This document shows, piece after piece, positions 60,598 to 64,000 of a stretch of 64,000 nucleotides of DNA. The DNA is from JAFASC01 sp034669505. GTDB taxonomy: Bacteria > Pseudomonadota > Alphaproteobacteria > Rhizobiales > Beijerinckiaceae. The notes under the pieces were generated by a model that was not told the DNA's origin, made no database searches, and worked only from the letters and a program-made list of their open reading frames with translations. The stretch covers positions 62,001 through 126,000 of the forward strand of contig JAXDNJ010000022.1 of the NCBI GenBank assembly GCA_034669505.1. Reading direction: 5' to 3'. Both the position numbers and the translations under genes were made by a program. Position 1 is the first letter of the stretch, and each line of letters starts with the position of its first letter.

Positions 60598-60805
60598 GAC
60601 AGCACTTTCCCGCGTTGCTTCGTTCAGCTCGCGTGCCGTCGGGCCGCAGAGGATAAGCGTGCGGCCCAAGACCTCGGTGGTGATCAGCGTGGACAACTCG
60701 AACGGCTGCAAGCCTCTGTTCGAGATCGGGGGCAGATCGGAACGAGTTACTGGTATGATCAACAATATACCCCCTGAGGCTCCGCGGACCCTAAGGAGAA
60801 TGGTC

Positions 60806-61462
60806 TCAGATCAAATTTGATTTTCCGGCGTTACATAAGTTGCAAAGCGTCCTCAGGTTTGTTTCAGAGTCATCGCCGCCATGCGACACAGGATGAATAT
60901 GATCGACCTCCAAACGAACGTCATCGGTCGCCGTCCGTCCGCATACGACACATTTGAACCCATCGCGCTTGAATACCTTCCATCTTACACGAACTGATAA
61001 TGCGGATCTTCCGCCAAACAGATTCCTCGCCGGTTTTTCTTTATCGCCGGGAATCGACGCAAAACGCTGTACGTTCCGTACGCGCCAAGCGTGAATTTCA
61101 CGTTCTCTTCTTACAATCTCTGCCTGGGCCCGCCCCTCAATTACCATCCTGCGGCAATGTGCGAAGCCCTGATTATACCCACGTCGATACGCTTGCTCGA
61201 TGGCAGGAGCTTCGGCTTCATCGCCCTGGACCGCGATATCATTACGATGAGATACACCGCCGCTGCGGTAGGGCCGGAAGAACCAGCCGTCATCAAACAC
61301 GCTGTCGAACCCAAATTTGCGGCAACTTTCTTCAAGGAGATCAACGGGCGTCGCTCTTAGCTCAGCTTCCAGATGTTCATTAATCCTGCATTTTTCGATG
61401 AAGTCCGAAACGAGGGCGTCGGGAGCGTTGAGCCGGTTCAAGAGTCGAAGCTGACTTTTCAC
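60806..61462 (-). CDS. HNH endonuclease-domain protein
   Basis: A 218-residue protein with a C-terminal HNH nuclease domain: RWKVFKRDGFKCVVCGRTA, then LEVDHIHPVSHGGDD and NLRTLCNLCNAGKSN. Two CxxC pairs bind zinc, and the central DHIHPVSHGG carries the catalytic His and metal ligand. The N-terminal 140 residues are an unknown helical region. It starts at GTG four bases after the guaA stop, with GAGTGAGGG upstream. This stretch looks AT-richer than its surroundings, which fits horizontal acquisition at the guaA 3' end, but no integrase or direct repeat is seen. Confidence 0.78.
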   Translation of the reverse strand: MKSQLRLLNRLNAPDALVSDFIEKCRINEHLEAELRATPVDLLEESCRKFGFDSVFDDGWFFRPYRSGGVSHRNDIAVQGDEAEAPAIEQAYRRGYNQGFAHCRRMVIEGRAQAEIVRREREIHAWRVRNVQRFASIPGDKEKPARNLFGGRSALSVRVRWKVFKRDGFKCVVCGRTATDDVRLEVDHIHPVSHGGDDSETNLRTLCNLCNAGKSNLI

Positions 61463-61466
61463 ACCC

Positions 61467-63065
61467 TCACTCCCACTCGATCGTTCCCGGCGGTTTCGAC
61501 GTCACATCATATACCACCCTGTTAATCCCGCGCACTTCGTTGATGATGCGGGTCGCGGCGCGGCCGAGCACGTCCATGTCGAAGGGATAGAAATCCGCCG
61601 TCATGCCGTCGACGGACGTGACGGCACGTAATGCACAGACGAAATCGTAGGTGCGCGCGTCGCCCATGACGCCGACGGTGCGCACCGGCAAGAGCACGGC
61701 AAAAGCCTGCCAGATTTTATCGTAGAGCCCGGCCTTGCGGATTTCGTCGAGATAGATCGCGTCCGCCTTGCGCAGGATGTCGAGGTTCTCGCGCGTGACG
61801 CCGCCGGGGCAGCGGATCGCGAGGCCCGGACCGGGGAACGGATGGCGGCCGACGAACGCTTCCGGCAATCCGAGCTCGCGGCCGAGCACGCGCACTTCGT
61901 CCTTGAAAAGCTCGCGCAGCGGCTCGATCAGTTTCATGTTCATGCGCTCGGGCAGCCCGCCGACATTGTGATGCGACTTGATCGTGTGCGACGGCCCGCC
62001 GGAGAAAGACACGCTCTCGATCACGTCGGGATAAAGCGTGCCTTGCGCCAAGAATTCGGGCGCGCCGCGTCCGTCGGCCGCAATCTTTTTCGCTTCACCT
62101 TCGAACACGGAAACGAAAAGCCGGCCGATGATCTTGCGCTTCTCTTCGGGATCGCGGATGCCGAACAGCGCGCCTAGGAAAAGCTCTTCCGCGTTCACGT
62201 GGACGAGCGGGATGTTGTAGTGGTCGCGAAAGAGGGTGACGACCTCTCCCGCCTCGCCTTGGCGCAACAGCCCGTGATCGACGAAGACGCAGGTCAGCTG
62301 CTCGCCGATCGCCTCGTAGATGAGCACCGCGGCGACGGCGGAATCGACCCCGCCGGAGAGGCCGCAGAGCACGCGGCTTGTGCCGACCTGGTCGCGGATG
62401 GCGCGGATTGCCTCCTGGCGGAAGGCCCGCATCGTCCAGTCGCCTTTGAGGCCGGCGACCTTGCTGACGAAGTTGCGCAAAAGCTTGGCGCCGTCCGGCG
62501 TATGGGCGACTTCGAGGTGGAACTGCGTGGCGTAGAAGCGGCGGCTTTCGTCGGCGATCGCAGCATAGGGCGCGCCGGCCGAAGTGGCGACCGGGATGAA
62601 ACCTGGCGGTAACCGCGTCACGCGATCGCCGTGGCTCATCCACACGGGATGATGCGTGCCTTTCTCCCAGACGCCGTCGAAGAGGGCGCAGTTTTCGATC
62701 ACCTCGATCTCGGCGCGGCCGAATTCGGCGGCGTGCCCCGCCTCGACCTCGCCGCCGAGCTGCGCCGCCATCGCCTGCTCGCCGTAGCAGATGCCGAGGA
62801 CCGGCACGCCGGCGCTCCAGACCTTGTCCGGCACGCGCGGCGTATTGTCGGCGATGACCGATTCCGGTCCGCCGGAAAGGATGATCGCCTTCGGCGAGAG
62901 GTCGGCGACAGCCTCGGCCGCGTTCTGGAAAGGGTGGATTTCGCAATAGATTCCGGCCTCGCGCACGCGGCGCGCGATGAGCTGCGTCACCTGCGAGCCG
63001 AAATCGACGATGAGGACCTTGTCGTGCGCGCCAGCGATCTCCTGGTGGAATTCCGACTCGTCCAT
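61467..63065 (-). CDS. guaA: GMP synthase (glutamine-hydrolysing)
   Basis: A 532-residue bifunctional enzyme making GMP from XMP, glutamine and ATP. The class I amidotransferase half has VLIVDFGSQVTQLIARR, the nucleophile Cys in LGICYGEQAM and the His/Glu in ATQFHLEVAHT. The synthetase half has the PP-loop SGGVDSAVAAVL and PFPGPGLAIRC, and ends DVTSKPPGTIEWE, the conserved terminus. The gene is complete. An HNH gene follows immediately on the same strand. Confidence 0.96.
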   Translation of the reverse strand: MDESEFHQEIAGAHDKVLIVDFGSQVTQLIARRVREAGIYCEIHPFQNAAEAVADLSPKAIILSGGPESVIADNTPRVPDKVWSAGVPVLGICYGEQAMAAQLGGEVEAGHAAEFGRAEIEVIENCALFDGVWEKGTHHPVWMSHGDRVTRLPPGFIPVATSAGAPYAAIADESRRFYATQFHLEVAHTPDGAKLLRNFVSKVAGLKGDWTMRAFRQEAIRAIRDQVGTSRVLCGLSGGVDSAVAAVLIYEAIGEQLTCVFVDHGLLRQGEAGEVVTLFRDHYNIPLVHVNAEELFLGALFGIRDPEEKRKIIGRLFVSVFEGEAKKIAADGRGAPEFLAQGTLYPDVIESVSFSGGPSHTIKSHHNVGGLPERMNMKLIEPLRELFKDEVRVLGRELGLPEAFVGRHPFPGPGLAIRCPGGVTRENLDILRKADAIYLDEIRKAGLYDKIWQAFAVLLPVRTVGVMGDARTYDFVCALRAVTSVDGMTADFYPFDMDVLGRAATRIINEVRGINRVVYDVTSKPPGTIEWE

Positions 63066-63222
63066 CGCCGCTCCCGCCGCAAAGGGCGGGATTAGGCGAT
63101 CAGGTTCGGCGGTGCAATGGCGGGTCCGCCACTGCTCCAGACCGTCCAGAGGTTAACGCGTGCGTGGGAATTCGAGCGGTCAGCTTGAGCGGCCGGCAAC
63201 GTGCCCTTGCTATCTCAGTCAC

Positions 63223-64000
63223 ATGTCGCTCCCGATCACCGCTCTCGCTCGCCCGACCGCGCCTGGTGCGATCAGGCTTTCGCAGCTGGCACGGCTGTTC
63301 TCGGAGCAGGAAGAGCAGCTTTCACCGGCGAAGGCGGGGCGTCACCAGCGGCGGGCAGAACTTTTTCGCGAGAGCTTGGCCCAGCGCCTGCGGCGCGAGG
63401 CGCTCGGGCTTGCCTACTCTATGCGGCCGGAGCGACTCGGAGGCATTCTGCCGATGTGCCGACTGCTCCTTCGCGATGCGCTCGCGCGCCGGGCCGATTT
63501 GCCGGACCCGCGCGCCGCACTTGCCGACCCGGACGGCCTCTGCGGCATCGCCCGCGATCTTTCCGTCGATACGCTCGTCGAGGCCTATGCAAGCGGCCTC
63601 TATCCCTGGGCGCATTCAGGTCCGGTCAAGTGGTGGGCGCCGCGCACGCGCTGTGTCGCGAGACCGGGTGAGATTCTAGTCGGCAATGCGACGCAGCGGC
63701 AGGCCAGGCGCGGCACGTTCAGGTTCTCGTTCGACCGCGATTTCGATGCGGTGATCGCCGCGTGCGCCGCGCCGCGTCCGGGCCAGGTGCCGCTCACCTG
63801 GATCACGCCGAAAATGATGTGGGCCTATGCGGCGCTGCATGACGCCGGGCTCGCGCATTCCTATGAAATCTGGGATCGCAACGGCGAACTCGTCGCCGGC
63901 GGTTATGGCGTCGCCGTCGGCCGCGTCTTTGTCGGCGAGAGCATGTTTACCCGCGCCTCCGGCGCCGGCGCCTTTGGGCTTGCGGTGCTGCACCGGCATC
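63223..64000 (+). CDS. Leucyl/phenylalanyl-tRNA-protein transferase-like protein (3'-truncated by window edge)
   Basis: The frame from the ATG at 63223 is open to the window end (259 codons shown). Residues from about 110 on match Aat: VEAYASGLYPWAHSG, VKWWAPRTRC, then FDRDFDAVIAACAAPR, LTWITPKMMWAYAALHDAGLAHSYE and VFVGESMFTRASGAG. Aat attaches Leu or Phe to N-terminal basic residues for N-end-rule degradation. The roughly 110-residue N-terminal part (Arg/Leu-rich, LSQLARLFSEQEEQL) is longer than standard Aat, and the active-site region reads ASGAGAFG instead of the usual ASKxAL. It may be a divergent paralog. Confidence 0.75.
   Translation, partial: MSLPITALARPTAPGAIRLSQLARLFSEQEEQLSPAKAGRHQRRAELFRESLAQRLRREALGLAYSMRPERLGGILPMCRLLLRDALARRADLPDPRAALADPDGLCGIARDLSVDTLVEAYASGLYPWAHSGPVKWWAPRTRCVARPGEILVGNATQRQARRGTFRFSFDRDFDAVIAACAAPRPGQVPLTWITPKMMWAYAALHDAGLAHSYEIWDRNGELVAGGYGVAVGRVFVGESMFTRASGAGAFGLAVLHRH

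Noticed and set aside
59878..60765. Long minus-strand frame upstream of and overlapping the MBL gene
   Set aside because: It is Arg-rich, crosses the small plus-strand gene and shows no domain; it is a high-GC shadow.
61466..61520. Possible direct repeat of the guaA 3' end as an attachment site
   Set aside because: No second copy of the guaA terminal sequence was found downstream within the window, and no integrase is present.
1..64000. CRISPR arrays, rRNA genes, prophage or complete insertion sequences
   Set aside because: No spaced direct repeats, rRNA-like sequence, phage structural genes or transposase with terminal repeats were seen on reading; the only tandem repeat is the coding 33-base repeat at 33655-33786.

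Overview
The window is high-GC, densely packed DNA from an alphaproteobacterium, most likely of the order Hyphomicrobiales (Rhizobiales). The basis is the gene set: DUF2852, an extensin-like lipoprotein, PhaR next to phaAB, the rlmH-rsfS-nadD block, the YcjX/YcjF pair, several Crp/Fnr regulators, and the abundance of Liv-type and Dpp-type ABC transporters. No rRNA, CRISPR array, prophage or intact transposon is visible. One tRNA (Arg, anticodon TCG) is present. Both window ends cut a gene: a Tim44-like protein on the left and an Aat-like protein on the right.

Layout. 0-3 kb: Tim44-like protein, DUF2852, DUF2306, extensin-like lipoprotein. 3.2-8.2 kb: a complete branched-chain-amino-acid-type ABC importer (SBP, LivH, LivM, LivG, LivF) followed by a VOC protein. 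8.2-10.5 kb, minus strand: universal stress protein and a DHA2 exporter. 10.7-16.6 kb: a second complete Liv-type cassette that runs into a gene with the Baeyer-Villiger monooxygenase fingerprint. 16.6-21.4 kb: CDGSH protein, small secreted protein, an aminotransferase divergent from a PurD-like ATP-grasp enzyme coupled to a methyltransferase, then an unrecognised cysteine-containing protein and tRNA-Arg. 21.7-29.3 kb: L,D-transpeptidase, EAL protein with a degenerate GGDEF, phaR divergent from phaA-phaB, and rlmH/rsfS/nadD. 29.3-36.4 kb: four Crp/Fnr regulators in about 6.2 kb, with a small membrane protein resembling nucleotide-signalling effectors, an 11-residue-repeat protein and an HtrA protease. 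36.5-45.9 kb: a probable catabolic region (split TPP decarboxylase, 2-hydroxyacid dehydrogenase, class II aldolase, GST) next to a complete peptide-type ABC importer. 46-55 kb: MASE4 hybrid kinase, YcjX/YcjF, MHS-type transporter, atypical SDR and isovaleryl-CoA dehydrogenase. 55-64 kb: lipoprotein, methyltransferase, YdcF protein, aldo/keto reductase, GST, exported metallo-beta-lactamase-fold protein, HNH protein abutting guaA, and the partial Aat-like gene.

How the parts relate. The two Liv cassettes and the Dpp cassette point to broad scavenging of small organic compounds. Enzymes sit directly behind transporters (VOC behind Liv-1, monooxygenase behind Liv-2) or beside one (decarboxylase/aldolase set beside Dpp), which suggests uptake linked to catabolism. 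phaA/phaB/phaR show polyhydroxybutyrate storage; no PHA synthase is in the window. The best candidates for something undescribed are the aminotransferase / PurD-like ATP-grasp / methyltransferase group with the unknown protein beside it (17.3-21.4 kb), and the Crp/Fnr cluster with its effector-like membrane protein (30-36 kb). Both are inferences from sequence and gene order only.
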